Below the pieces are notes generated by a model, which worked only from the letters and a program-made list of their open reading frames with translations, did no database searches and was not told the origin of the DNA. The position numbers were made by a program, and so were the translations under genes. Positions 18,768 through 26,499 of a stretch of 64,000 nucleotides of DNA are shown piece by piece; positions within the stretch are counted from its first letter, which is position 1; the number at the start of each line of letters is the position of its first letter. Source of the DNA: an uncultured Erysipelotrichaceae bacterium (lineage in GTDB: Bacteria > Bacillota_I > Bacilli_A > Erysipelotrichales > Erysipelotrichaceae); NCBI GenBank assembly GCA_934725085.1, contig CAKVAL010000006.1:1-64000 (forward strand). Direction: 5' to 3'.

Positions 18768-18854
18768 AATATTTCCTCCCAAATACTATGATATTACACA
18801 ACATATTTATTTGATGTAAATTCTTCTATGTTGCATAAAAATATCCCTAAGATG

Positions 18855-18882
18855 AAAATAGAGTGTACACATGTACACTCTA
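18855..18882 (-). terminator. Terminator of the PTS-antiterminator operon
   Basis: TAGAGTGTAC (18859-18868) and GTACACTCTA (18873-18882) form a perfect 10-bp stem with a 4-base loop. The stem overlaps the stop codon of the antiterminator gene and runs into TTTTC on the minus strand. Confidence 0.65.
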
Positions 18883-19689
18883 ATCTCTTAATATTCTTTC
18901 GATATGAATAGCCAAATAACCTATTTCAACCCTAGGAATTACAATCTTTCCCAAGTCTTCAATCTCTCTTATAACTTCACTTGCGATATCATACGAGGAC
19001 TTAAAATTATCTCTAGCATAATCATTCATATCTAGATTTAATATTTCATTATTCTTAATACGATAGAACATATATTTTAGATGAACTAAGAAACGCGCAT
19101 AAGAACTAGATTCCTTATTTAGACTCACACCACATAGCTTTTCTAATAGCAATAAGGCATCATCAATAATCATCGCCGTCTGCATTGAATCAGCTACATT
19201 TTCCTGTCCCAAAGCACTATGAATATGTAAAGTAATATAAGCCATCTCATCATCATTAATTCTAACATTTAACTTATCTTCAATAATATTCGCGCCTTTA
19301 ACAGCCACCTTATATTCATCTGCATACAATAGGGAAATGTCTTTACTAAAAGGATTAACAATATCAACTCTATTTTCCATACGCTCAATCGCAAAAGCTA
19401 TATGATCAGCCAAGGCAAACTGAATCATCCTATCAACATTCTTAAACTCAAGCTCTGCCTCTTTTAGAATTTGTTCCGCAATCTCTAGATAAATAGGATC
19501 AACACTTTGAGTAACTTCCTTAATCTTATCATTGGTATAAAACTTCTTAGCACCATCGATTTCCTCAAAAAGACAATCAACCTTCTTGCCAAAACCAACT
19601 CCTGTACCTAGGAAAATTACTTCAATATTTTTATCTTCATCGTATGCCAATAAAGCGTTATTGTTAATAACCTTTTCTACCCTATACAT
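18880..19689 (-). CDS. Transcription antiterminator, BglG/LicT/GlcT family
   Basis: This RNA-binding regulator prevents early termination in the leader of a PTS gene. Residues 1-55 match the CAT RNA-binding domain (MYRVEKVINNNALLAYDEDK, then a Gly-rich VGFGKK). Two PRD domains follow, at about 65-165 and 175-269, with His residues at the expected places (FALADHIAFAIER, YITLHIHSALG, FLVHLKYMFYR and YLAIHIERIL), phosphorylated by HPr or EIIB in known relatives. It lies 8 bases downstream of the PTS gene, whose leader holds a matching terminator. The likely target is therefore its own operon. Whether it is closer to GlcT or LicT is unclear. Confidence 0.9.
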   Translation of the reverse strand: MYRVEKVINNNALLAYDEDKNIEVIFLGTGVGFGKKVDCLFEEIDGAKKFYTNDKIKEVTQSVDPIYLEIAEQILKEAELEFKNVDRMIQFALADHIAFAIERMENRVDIVNPFSKDISLLYADEYKVAVKGANIIEDKLNVRINDDEMAYITLHIHSALGQENVADSMQTAMIIDDALLLLEKLCGVSLNKESSSYARFLVHLKYMFYRIKNNEILNLDMNDYARDNFKSSYDIASEVIREIEDLGKIVIPRVEIGYLAIHIERILRD

Positions 19690-19697
19690 TTCTTCCC

Positions 19698-21782
19698 CTA
19701 TCTTGTTACGTCTATTATTATATCATTAGCTTTGCACTCACCCATCTTAACAACTTTAAGTTTACTGTCAGCTTCAAGATTTGTGAACACCATAGGTGTA
19801 GCAGTACTTAAGCCCTTACTCTTAATAAAGTCTAAATCTACTTCAGCTAATAAATCACCCTTCTTAATTGTTTGACCATTTTCAACCACTACATTAAAGC
19901 CTTCACCATTCAATGTAACTGTATCCATACCGATATGTAATAAGATCTCAGTACCCTTATCACTTGCCATACCAATGGCATGCTTTGTGCCAAAGACAAA
20001 TGATACCTTACCATCTACTGGTGCATAGAACTTATTACCTGTAGGGAAAATAACCAAACCTTTACCCATCATCTCACTAGCGAATGTTTCATCTGGTGCT
20101 TCTGATAATAAAACTACCTTACCATCAACAGGACAAACAACAGTTTCGCTTTCCTTCTCATCAGTATGATTAGCTAAATATTCTTCTAAATCAGACTTAA
20201 TAACAGTAACAGTAGGACCATAGATAACTTGAATACCGTTACCCTTCTTAACAACACCCTTAGCACCAGTTGCCGTTAAGATATTTTCATCAACCTTACT
20301 TGCATCATAAACTGTACATCTAAGTCTTGTGATACAGCAGTCAACATCACTAATATTAGACTTTCCACCCAAGCCCTTAGTAATCATCTCACTGATTTCA
20401 TCACAGATTCGTGCCCCAGATTCGAGCCCAGTTTCGTGCCCAGATTCGTGCCCATTATTCTTAGCCTCTAAATCTTTTCTAGTATAAAGTTTAACTTCAC
20501 TATCATCATCCTCTCTACCAGGAGTCTTTAGATCCATCTTCTTAATCAATAAAGTAAATACTAAGTAATAAACAATAAAGTAAACAACACCAACAACAAC
20601 AATCATAATCCAGTTAGTCTTTGCGTTACCTTGCATAATACCGAATAATGTAAGGTCAATTAAACCACCAGAGAATGTCATACCAACACCAACTTTTAGA
20701 ATATGCATAAGCATATAAGCAAGACCGGCACCAAATACATGAATGATATATAAAATTGGAGCTACGAATAAGAATGTAAATTCAATTGGTTCTGTAATAC
20801 CTGTAAGCATAGAAGTTAAAGCTGCAGATAACAATAAACCACCAACAACCTTTTTCTTCTCAGGCTTAGCAGTATGATACATAGCCAAAGCAGCACCAGG
20901 TAAACCAAAGATCATTAGTGGGAACTTACCTGACATGAAACGAGTAGCTTCTGTATTAAACACAGTAGTTGTAGGATCTGCTAATTGAGCAAAGAAAATA
21001 TTTTGTGCGCCCTCAACAGTAACACCACCAACTACCGCAGTACCACCAACGGCTGTTTGCCAGAATGGTAAATAGAACACATGGTGTAGACCAAATGGAA
21101 GAAGTGCTCTTTCCATAATTCCATACAACAATGTACCAGCATAACCAGAACTTCTTACTAGATTACCAACTGCATAAATACCTTCTTGGATATGTGGCCA
21201 AATAAAGAACATCACAATACCAACGATTAGATAAACAAGAGTTGAAATAATAGGCACAAATCTTGAACCACCAAAGAAAGATAATACTTGAGGTAATTGA
21301 ATCTTGTAGAACTTGTTATGCAAAGCAGCAACACCAAGACCTACGATGATACCACCAAAGACACCCATTTGTAGTGATTCAATACCAACTACATTTGTAA
21401 GAGAACCAGCAGGTAATGAATCACCAATGCCTGTAATCTTTAACATCGCACTGATTGCAGTATGCATAACGAAGAACGCAACAGCACCAGATAATGCAGC
21501 TACTTCCTTTTCCTTCTTTGCCATACCGATCGCAACACCCATTGCGAAAATAATTGGTAGGTTAGCGAAAACGATATTACCACATTCACTTAAAACTAAT
21601 AGTAAACCATGAAGTAGGGTACCCTCACCTAATACTGACTCTAGATGATATGCCTCAATCATAGTCGCATTAGTAAATGATCCACCAATTCCAAGCAACA
21701 AACCTGCAACAGGTAGGATCGCAATCGGTAACATGAATGATCTACCGACTCTTTGTAAAACGCCAAAAATCTTGTCTTTCAT
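19698..21782 (-). CDS. PTS sugar transporter EIICBA, glucose family
   Basis: This fused permease phosphorylates sugar during uptake. The EIIC domain spans residues 1-400, with the family opening MLPIAILPVAGLLLGIGGSF and about ten helices. The EIIB domain near 440-520 holds the phosphorylated Cys in DVDCCITRLRC (about 482). The EIIA domain near 545-694 holds the active His in LLHIGMDTV (about 619). The EIIC-EIIB linker is a Gly/His/Glu-rich run encoded by four 12-bp tandem repeats. I chose the ATG at 21782, preceded by AGGGAGG, over that at 21803. Glucose is the likely substrate; N-acetylglucosamine or maltose cannot be excluded. Confidence 0.92.
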   Translation of the reverse strand: MKDKIFGVLQRVGRSFMLPIAILPVAGLLLGIGGSFTNATMIEAYHLESVLGEGTLLHGLLLVLSECGNIVFANLPIIFAMGVAIGMAKKEKEVAALSGAVAFFVMHTAISAMLKITGIGDSLPAGSLTNVVGIESLQMGVFGGIIVGLGVAALHNKFYKIQLPQVLSFFGGSRFVPIISTLVYLIVGIVMFFIWPHIQEGIYAVGNLVRSSGYAGTLLYGIMERALLPFGLHHVFYLPFWQTAVGGTAVVGGVTVEGAQNIFFAQLADPTTTVFNTEATRFMSGKFPLMIFGLPGAALAMYHTAKPEKKKVVGGLLLSAALTSMLTGITEPIEFTFLFVAPILYIIHVFGAGLAYMLMHILKVGVGMTFSGGLIDLTLFGIMQGNAKTNWIMIVVVGVVYFIVYYLVFTLLIKKMDLKTPGREDDDSEVKLYTRKDLEAKNNGHESGHETGLESGARICDEISEMITKGLGGKSNISDVDCCITRLRCTVYDASKVDENILTATGAKGVVKKGNGIQVIYGPTVTVIKSDLEEYLANHTDEKESETVVCPVDGKVVLLSEAPDETFASEMMGKGLVIFPTGNKFYAPVDGKVSFVFGTKHAIGMASDKGTEILLHIGMDTVTLNGEGFNVVVENGQTIKKGDLLAEVDLDFIKSKGLSTATPMVFTNLEADSKLKVVKMGECKANDIIIDVTR
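20405..20452. repeat. Four 12-bp tandem repeats in the EIICBA linker
   Basis: Units at 20405, 20417, 20429 and 20441 follow CAGATTCGTGCC with one or two changes each. They encode a four-residue Gly-His/Leu-Glu-Ser/Thr-type repeat between EIIC and EIIB. In-frame loss or gain of units would only change linker length. Confidence 0.75.
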
Positions 21783-21826
21783 TAATTTTTTCCTCCCTTT
21801 CATTTTGGCTCTTTTTAAGGGAGATA

Positions 21827-21876
21827 AATAAAAACATCAACCTTAAAAAGAATGTTAATCCTTTTAATAGTTGATG
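21827..21876 (-). terminator. Leader terminator controlled by antitermination
   Basis: On the minus strand, CATCAAC (21876-21870) pairs with GTTGATG (21841-21835). The stem extends inward through TTAAAAGGA against TCTTTTTAA, and the structure ends in TTTTTATTT. It sits between the promoter and the PTS gene start, the typical place for a BglG-type controlled terminator. Confidence 0.8.
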
Positions 21877-21879
21877 CTT

Positions 21880-21898
21880 GGTTTACCAATAACACGCC
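21880..21898 (-). promoter_or_regulatory. Candidate RAT (antiterminator RNA) site
   Basis: The minus strand reads GGCGTGTTATTGGTAAACC directly before the leader terminator. It resembles the outer parts of the known RAT consensus (GGATTGTTACTG ... GGCAAAACC) but lacks the middle. Overlap with the terminator stem is marginal, so the assignment is tentative. Confidence 0.45.
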
Positions 21899-21916
21899 AT
21901 TAATTTTTTAACATGT

Positions 21917-22393
21917 TTACTTTATCACATTTGAAAGCGTTTGTAAAACTTTTTGACTCAATTTCTCTAAATCTTCTCTATCAGGATGACTCAAAGCCCT
22001 ATCAAAGTTATCAATCAAGGCATCGATATTTGGTGGACAATTATCAGATTCCTTCATCTTTAAATAACGATTCCTAACGCTTTCAGGCATCTTACCCTGA
22101 CACATAAATTCACCAATTACTTCATTACTAGAATCAACACTATTCTTAACATTAGTTAGAATTCTATCAAAATAAGCTTCACTACCACCAAAACCACAGG
22201 TACCAAATAAGAATATCTTTTTGTTTCTTAATAATTTAAGATACTCTATAGTCTTAGAATCTGCATTACCCTTATCAGTCCAAAAACCTATAAAGACAAT
22301 ATCATCATCATCATTATCAGGCAATACATTCTTTATGGTACCGGCCAACAATTTAGTATTACCAGTTAAACTGTTATATACAACTTTATACAT
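21917..22393 (-). CDS. Flavodoxin-like protein
   Basis: This 158-residue FMN-binding-fold protein opens with the phosphate-binding loop YNSLTGNTKLLA (residues 5-16). The flavin-edge loops GFWTDKGNADSKT and FGTCGFGGSEAYF follow. Such proteins carry electrons between reductases and target enzymes in the cytoplasm; the partner here is unknown. The gene is the last of a run with a PPOX-fold protein and another flavoprotein, 2 bases after the former, suggesting a joint flavin-redox role. It is longer at the C-terminus than minimal flavodoxins, with a helical tail. Assignment to a named enzyme system is not justified. Confidence 0.82.
   Translation of the reverse strand: MYKVVYNSLTGNTKLLAGTIKNVLPDNDDDDIVFIGFWTDKGNADSKTIEYLKLLRNKKIFLFGTCGFGGSEAYFDRILTNVKNSVDSSNEVIGEFMCQGKMPESVRNRYLKMKESDNCPPNIDALIDNFDRALSHPDREDLEKLSQKVLQTLSNVIK
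21919..21947 (-). promoter_or_regulatory. PTS promoter with a cre-like CcpA site
   Basis: On the minus strand, TTTACA (21942-21947), 17 bases, then TAAAGT (21919-21924) with an extended TGA before it. The spacer contains TGAAAGCGTTTGTA (21932-21945, plus strand), which fits the catabolite-response consensus at most positions but misses two at the end. All of it lies in the last codons of the flavodoxin-like gene. Confidence 0.5.
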
Positions 22394-22395
22394 TA

Positions 22396-22863
22396 TTACT
22401 TCTCCTGTACTTGCTTACCGCTTTTATGTTCAATACTAATTTCATACATTTGTACAAATTTAGAATCTTCTTCAATCACTTTATCAACCAAATCAACACT
22501 AGGATAATACTTCATCATGAAAGTCTTTAATACTTCATTATCTGTATCCACAAGATGACATCTACCAAAAACTACTACACTTTGTACATATGGTGCCCAT
22601 TCTAGATCTTTAATGCTTTCATTGCCAAAAACAGTAAAACATACCTTGTCACATGATTTTAAACAATCAACCTTATAGCCTTCCTTAGCTCCATGGAAAT
22701 AAATCTTTTGATTAGCTTCATCATAATAATAATTAACAGGAATGGCATATGGATAACCATCTTCACCATTCATTGATAGAACACCTCTTCTACAAGCACG
22801 CAACAAACTATCAACAGCATCCTTATCAATTTCATTTTTAATCTTTCTAATTTTTCTAAACAT
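22396..22863 (-). CDS. Pyridoxamine 5'-phosphate oxidase-fold (NimA-like) flavoprotein
   Basis: The 155-residue protein has the split-barrel FMN-binding fold of the PPOX superfamily. Marker stretches are LSMNGEDGYPYAIPVNYYYD (residues 29-48), KIYFHGAKEGYKVD (53-66) and SVVVFGRCHLV near 95. The His in FHGA is where NimA-type 5-nitroimidazole reductases have a catalytic His, but many homologues are simply uncharacterised flavoproteins. It begins at the stop of the upstream flavoprotein gene and ends 2 bases before the flavodoxin-like gene. A drug-resistance role is possible from the family but not shown. Confidence 0.85.
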   Translation of the reverse strand: MFRKIRKIKNEIDKDAVDSLLRACRRGVLSMNGEDGYPYAIPVNYYYDEANQKIYFHGAKEGYKVDCLKSCDKVCFTVFGNESIKDLEWAPYVQSVVVFGRCHLVDTDNEVLKTFMMKYYPSVDLVDKVIEEDSKFVQMYEISIEHKSGKQVQEK

Positions 22864-23402
22864 TATAAATTCTTCCCAAGCTCATACGCTTTATTCTTAA
22901 TATCAACAAAATCATTAACACTACCTGCTTCATCTATACCACCACCAGTAACGATACCTTTTAATTCTGCATTCTCAAAACAATCAACCCAACCACTTAA
23001 ACCACTATAAGCCTTATCAAATGTTATATCACTATCATCCGCAGCTGTGGCAATCATATAGATATCTCTAAATTTATAATCGCTAGAATACAAAGGATTA
23101 AGTCTATCCAACAAAGTCTTCATTTGACCTGACATCTCATAATAATAAATAGGTGTTGCATAAACGATCACTTCAGCCTCTTTTACTTTAGCCATAATAT
23201 CAACTACATCATCATCTAATACACACTTATTAGTCTTTTGACATGACAAGCAACCAATACAATATTTAATTTCTTTGCCTTTTAACGAAACATATTCAAC
23301 ATCTAACCCAGCATCCCTAGCACCTCTTTCACATTCTTTTGCTAAGATGTCTGAATTGCTATTCATTCTTAAACTTGTAGATATAATTAATACTTTCTTC
23401 AT
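22863..23402 (-). CDS. NADPH-dependent FMN reductase / iron-sulfur flavoprotein-like
   Basis: The 179-residue flavodoxin-fold protein begins KVLIISTSLRMNSNSDILA, the FMN phosphate loop. It has a cysteine cluster YCIGCLSCQKTNKC at about residues 47-60, as in iron-sulfur flavoproteins and related multimeric reductases, then DDDVVDIM and VIVYATPIYYYEMSGQMKTL, the isoalloxazine-contact segment. The Cys spacing could hold a 4Fe-4S cluster or be redox-active thiols. It is the fourth gene in a run beginning with a GNAT enzyme and shares its first base with the upstream gene's end. Electron acceptor unknown. Confidence 0.85.
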   Translation of the reverse strand: MKKVLIISTSLRMNSNSDILAKECERGARDAGLDVEYVSLKGKEIKYCIGCLSCQKTNKCVLDDDVVDIMAKVKEAEVIVYATPIYYYEMSGQMKTLLDRLNPLYSSDYKFRDIYMIATAADDSDITFDKAYSGLSGWVDCFENAELKGIVTGGGIDEAGSVNDFVDIKNKAYELGKNL

Positions 23403-23707
23403 TACTCAATCCTCACTTTTACCGGATACAAGGTAATCTTACCCTTACCTTCTACTTTATACCAACTTCCCTTTTTAAGTTTAATCTTCTCAGTTACACC
23501 ATGAGTGATATATCCAACAACATATTGTTTATTAGTTTCAACATCTGTAAAAACTACACTTGTATCACTATCACCACTTACCTTTATTGTGCTTAGTATT
23601 GGTTGAATCTCTTCTGATCCTGAAATCGTAATAGTATTACTATTCTCGAAGTTCTTATAAAACAATATGCCTCCAACAATCAATACTAATAGAATTATCT
23701 TCTTCAT
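23402..23707 (-). CDS. Small membrane-anchored hypothetical protein
   Basis: I do not recognise this 101-residue protein. It has an N-terminal hydrophobic helix (MKKIILLVLIVGGILFY, residues 1-17) with no lipobox Cys, followed by a mainly beta, exposed domain. That suggests a single-pass protein facing outside. The start was set at 23707 because the ATG overlaps the stop of the acetyltransferase gene as ATGA and GGTGA precedes it; an ATG at 23725 has no good ribosome binding site. The gene sits between the acetyltransferase and the flavoprotein in one transcript. Confidence 0.7.
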   Translation of the reverse strand: MKKIILLVLIVGGILFYKNFENSNTITISGSEEIQPILSTIKVSGDSDTSVVFTDVETNKQYVVGYITHGVTEKIKLKKGSWYKVEGKGKITLYPVKVRIE

Positions 23708-24252
23708 AATTTCACCATCATCCAATCTATAGAAGCATATTCTCCATTACTATATTTCATATTATCAGGCTTAACACCATATTTCTTAAAACCATACTTT
23801 TCATATAATTTAATAGCTTTAGTATTACTAGAAACAACCTCTAATTCAGCCTGCTCAAAGCCTGCTTCCTTTGCATATCTTAAGGCCGTCTCTAACATGA
23901 TACTGCCTATACCAGAGCCCCAATATTCTTGATATAAGGCAATAGCCATATCACATCTATGAGCTAATCTTTTAAAAGGCCCAACAGGAGAAAAGGAACA
24001 ATTACCAACATGTTTACCATCTACATAAGCCACCAACATCAACGCATTATCCATTCCTAAACACATATTTATAAAACCTTTTTCATCATCAACAGTAAGA
24101 TTAATCTCATCTTCTTCTCTTAACAAATAAGGTGTTTCCTTAGTAGTTTCCTTTAAGTATTTAATCAAATCCTTCGCATCATCTTCACATGCACTTCTTA
24201 AGATTACTTTTCTTCCTTGTTTATCTAATACTTCAATTGGTTTAATTCTCAT
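23704..24252 (-). CDS. GNAT-family N-acetyltransferase
   Basis: The 182-residue protein transfers an acetyl group from acetyl-CoA to an unknown amine. The acetyl-CoA binding motif A region is GSGIGSIMLETALRYA near residues 115-130 (QEYWGSGIGSIML). Motif B follows as AELEVVSSNTKAIKLYEKYGF. The N-terminal part (GRKVILRSACEDDAKDLIKYL) is typical of RimI/RimJ-like members. It is the first gene of the flavoprotein run. Upstream is a 500-bp gap. Substrate could be a protein terminus or a small molecule; the sequence does not decide. Confidence 0.88.
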   Translation of the reverse strand: MRIKPIEVLDKQGRKVILRSACEDDAKDLIKYLKETTKETPYLLREEDEINLTVDDEKGFINMCLGMDNALMLVAYVDGKHVGNCSFSPVGPFKRLAHRCDMAIALYQEYWGSGIGSIMLETALRYAKEAGFEQAELEVVSSNTKAIKLYEKYGFKKYGVKPDNMKYSNGEYASIDWMMVKL

Positions 24253-24351
24253 TTTTACTTCCTCTTAATAATCAAGCATATAATTATCACTATTAATAAT
24301 ACTACTCTATATAATAAGATGCCTGCATACTATAGTGTTAAGCAATAACTT

Positions 24352-24423
24352 TTATAATGATATACATTCCACAAGCACACCAATACAACTTCCTATTACG
24401 ATATTGATCTTATCTTTATTCAT
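24352..24423 (-). CDS. Possible 23-residue hydrophobic peptide
   Basis: The frame starts at an ATG preceded by GAGG at 8 bases. It encodes MNKDKINIVIGSC followed by a hydrophobic IGVLVECISL end. It resembles no known family. The good ribosome binding site is the only support, so it may be chance. It sits between the direct-repeat hairpin and the acetyltransferase gene. Confidence 0.25.
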   Translation of the reverse strand: MNKDKINIVIGSCIGVLVECISL

Positions 24424-24444
24424 AGTGCAACCTCTATTTTCATT

Positions 24445-24517
24445 ATATTAAAACTTGTTTGTCCAAGTTGAACAAACAAGTTTTAAACCTTATATTTACT
24501 CTCAATTTTTGTATAAG
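24445..24517. repeat. 73-bp direct repeat, copy A
   Basis: This copy matches 29029-29101 in 71 of 73 positions and in the same orientation. It contains a perfect 15-bp-stem hairpin (24448-24462 with 24472-24486) and the last 10 codons of the small membrane protein gene found intact at 29067-29384. The two copies bracket the TetR/ABC exporter cassette. Confidence 0.9.
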
Positions 24518-24528
24518 CCTCATCCATC
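24484..24528 (-). pseudogene. 3' tail of a duplicated small membrane protein gene
   Basis: The minus strand reads DEAYTKIESKYKV then stop, matching the last ten residues (YTKIESKYKV) of the intact protein encoded at 29067-29384. The upstream body of the gene is missing and is replaced by ORF6N-related sequence. It is a leftover of a duplication or recombination between direct repeats. Confidence 0.7.
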
Positions 24529-24681
24529 CTTTTTTTCTGACTCTAGTATTTTTGAGGTGCCAGATTGGCACTTCAAAGATTCTGCTTCTTCTGTTGTAAG
24601 CTGAAAACAAAAATCTTCTGGAAATCGCTTTATATTTCTTTTTACTGCACAATTATTTCTTATGAGTTTCCAAAATCCATG
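24520..24681 (-). pseudogene. Fragment of an ORF6N-domain protein
   Basis: The frame between two stops encodes a run of about 45 residues including VKRNIKRFPEDFCFQLT and EEAESLKCQSGTSK. This is the recognisable core of the ORF6N DNA-binding domain found in phage antirepressors and plasmid or ICE proteins, where the usual form is VKRNxxRFPxDFxFQLTxEE. The N-terminal part and everything after the domain are missing. It lies between the exporter operon and the 73-bp repeat, so it marks past mobile DNA at this spot. Confidence 0.75.
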
Positions 24682-24744
24682 TTACATTTTACCCTATTGT
24701 TCTCATACTGCCTACTGCTACCTGTTGCTATCTTTCCCACAATA

Positions 24745-24767
24745 AAAGAAGGCTACATAGAACCTTC
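24745..24767 (-). terminator. Terminator of the TetR/ABC exporter operon
   Basis: GAAGG (24748-24752) and CCTTC (24763-24767) form a short stem over the last codons of the gene, and TCTTTTATT follows on the minus strand. The stem is short, so strength is uncertain. Confidence 0.45.
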
Positions 24768-26498
24768 TAATTTCCAACTTACAGCCTTCTTTCTAGCATC
24801 TACAAAACGCTTATATATGCCATCCTCTTTCATCAATTGATCATGATTACCTCTTTGAACAATTCTACCCTTATCAACAACAACTATTTGATCAGCATGT
24901 CTTACCGTCTTCAATCTATGTGCAATCATAATAATCGTCTTTTCCTTAGTAAGAGCTTCTATGGCATCCATTAAATCCTTTTCACTTTCAGGATCAACAT
25001 TGGCGGTTGCTTCATCAAGAATAACAATTGGTGCATCTTTCATAATTGCTCGGGCAATTGAAATTCGCTGCTTCTCACCGCCAGACAAACTAGCACCACC
25101 CTCACCGATCACAGTATTATAACCATCAGGTAGTTTACTGATAAATTCATGACAACAAGCTCTCTTAGCTGCTTCAACTACCTCTTCATGACTTGCCGCA
25201 AGACTGCCAAATTTAATATTATTCTCAATCGTATCCTGAAACAAATACACATTCTGGAAGACAAAAGAGAAATTGTTCATAAGCGCATTCATACTATAAT
25301 CTTTGACATTAACACCACCCAATGTAACACTACCCTCATCTACATCCCAGAATCTTGCGATTAAATTACACAAAGTAGTCTTACCACCACCAGATGGGCC
25401 AACGATTGCGGTTGTTGTCTTTTCTGGAATAACAAGTGATATATCGTCAATTATTTTTCTCTTATCATAAGAGAAAGAAACATGATTAAGCTCAATATCA
25501 TGATTTATTGGTTTTATCTCTTCACCATCAATGTCCATAGTATCTAGCTTTAGTATAGCTTCAGCCTTATCCACACAGATACTAACTACATGTAGAAGAG
25601 ATGAATAAGTTCCTGCACACTCTAAACTCGAATACAACATGAATGCCGATATGGTCATACCAATACAATAGACAAGTTCCATTGTGCCATTAATATAGAA
25701 GTAAGCACACAATAATACAATTATTGAAGCTGTAATCTTAGTTGTGATGTTTTGTAGGAAATGATAAGGCACAAACAACATTTCCATCTTTGTATTAATC
25801 TTCTCACAAGCCACATTGGCATCATTTAATTTCTTAGACTGTTTACCAAATAGATTATAAGATTTAACCTCAGATATACCTTGTAGATATTCCATAATTT
25901 GATTAATCAGTTCGGTATCACATTCGATTTTTTCCTTCGAATCCTTCTTGCTTACCCTTTGCATAAATGAATTAATTATAAAGAAAACCACTATTCCAAT
26001 TAGCGCTACAAGCCCAATTCTTAAATCAAATATAAGTAACATCAAAATGATCATCGAAGTCTCAAGAATTCCCTGGGTTGTAAGCATCACTACTCTTGTG
26101 GCAATATCACCAAGTATTTCCATAGTATTGGTTGTAACCGAAGATATTTCACCAATACTATTAGAATTAAAATAACCCATTGGAAGATAACGCAAATGCT
26201 TGGCGATCTTGATTCTTGTAAAAGCACTCGCATTATAGCCTCCTTCTGTTTGAAGAATGGTTGAATATCTCTTACAAAATACACCTATTGAAATAGAAAT
26301 CGCCATGATAATTAAAGAACCATATATATACTTTTCCATTGGTTCTTTATTTAAAAGCCCAATTAAAATGTACATAATCGCAGGAATCTTCATCGCAGAA
26401 GCTAATGCTTCAATCACACCCAAAACAATTGATAATTTAAATTTATTAGCATTTTCTTTGCCAGAAAATCTTATAAACTTTAATAGTATTTCAAACAT
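24753..26498 (-). CDS. ABC exporter half-transporter (permease-ATPase fusion), second subunit
   Basis: Residues 1-310 form a six-helix exporter domain. The ATPase follows with Walker A GPSGGGKTT near 370, signature LSGGEKQR near 470 and Walker B IVILDEAT near 490, plus the H-loop IMIAHRL. It pairs with the adjacent half-transporter as a heterodimeric exporter. Both sites appear intact, because the catalytic Glu after Walker B is present in both partners. The ATG at 26498 directly follows the partner's stop codon (TAATATG) and has GGTGA upstream; an ATG at 26510 is possible. Substrate could be a drug, peptide or siderophore-like molecule; TetR control favours a toxic or small-molecule ligand. 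Confidence 0.9.
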   Translation of the reverse strand: MFEILLKFIRFSGKENANKFKLSIVLGVIEALASAMKIPAIMYILIGLLNKEPMEKYIYGSLIIMAISISIGVFCKRYSTILQTEGGYNASAFTRIKIAKHLRYLPMGYFNSNSIGEISSVTTNTMEILGDIATRVVMLTTQGILETSMIILMLLIFDLRIGLVALIGIVVFFIINSFMQRVSKKDSKEKIECDTELINQIMEYLQGISEVKSYNLFGKQSKKLNDANVACEKINTKMEMLFVPYHFLQNITTKITASIIVLLCAYFYINGTMELVYCIGMTISAFMLYSSLECAGTYSSLLHVVSICVDKAEAILKLDTMDIDGEEIKPINHDIELNHVSFSYDKRKIIDDISLVIPEKTTTAIVGPSGGGKTTLCNLIARFWDVDEGSVTLGGVNVKDYSMNALMNNFSFVFQNVYLFQDTIENNIKFGSLAASHEEVVEAAKRACCHEFISKLPDGYNTVIGEGGASLSGGEKQRISIARAIMKDAPIVILDEATANVDPESEKDLMDAIEALTKEKTIIMIAHRLKTVRHADQIVVVDKGRIVQRGNHDQLMKEDGIYKRFVDARKKAVSWKLEGSM

Positions 26499-26499
26499 A

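Larger units (their letters stand above)
24253..24752. other. Gap with repeat copy, gene remnants and a possible micro-ORF
   Basis: This 500-bp gap holds several items, from high to low coordinate: the exporter terminator (24748-24767), an ORF6N-domain fragment (24520-24681), one copy of a 73-bp direct repeat with a strong hairpin (24445-24517), and a possible 23-residue peptide (24352-24423). The rest is AT-rich without visible genes. Confidence 0.6.

Noticed and set aside
21917..22393. Bilirubin-reductase accessory flavodoxin (BilS)
   Set aside because: Length and fold allow it, but no bilirubin reductase gene is adjacent and the sequence has no feature that singles it out.
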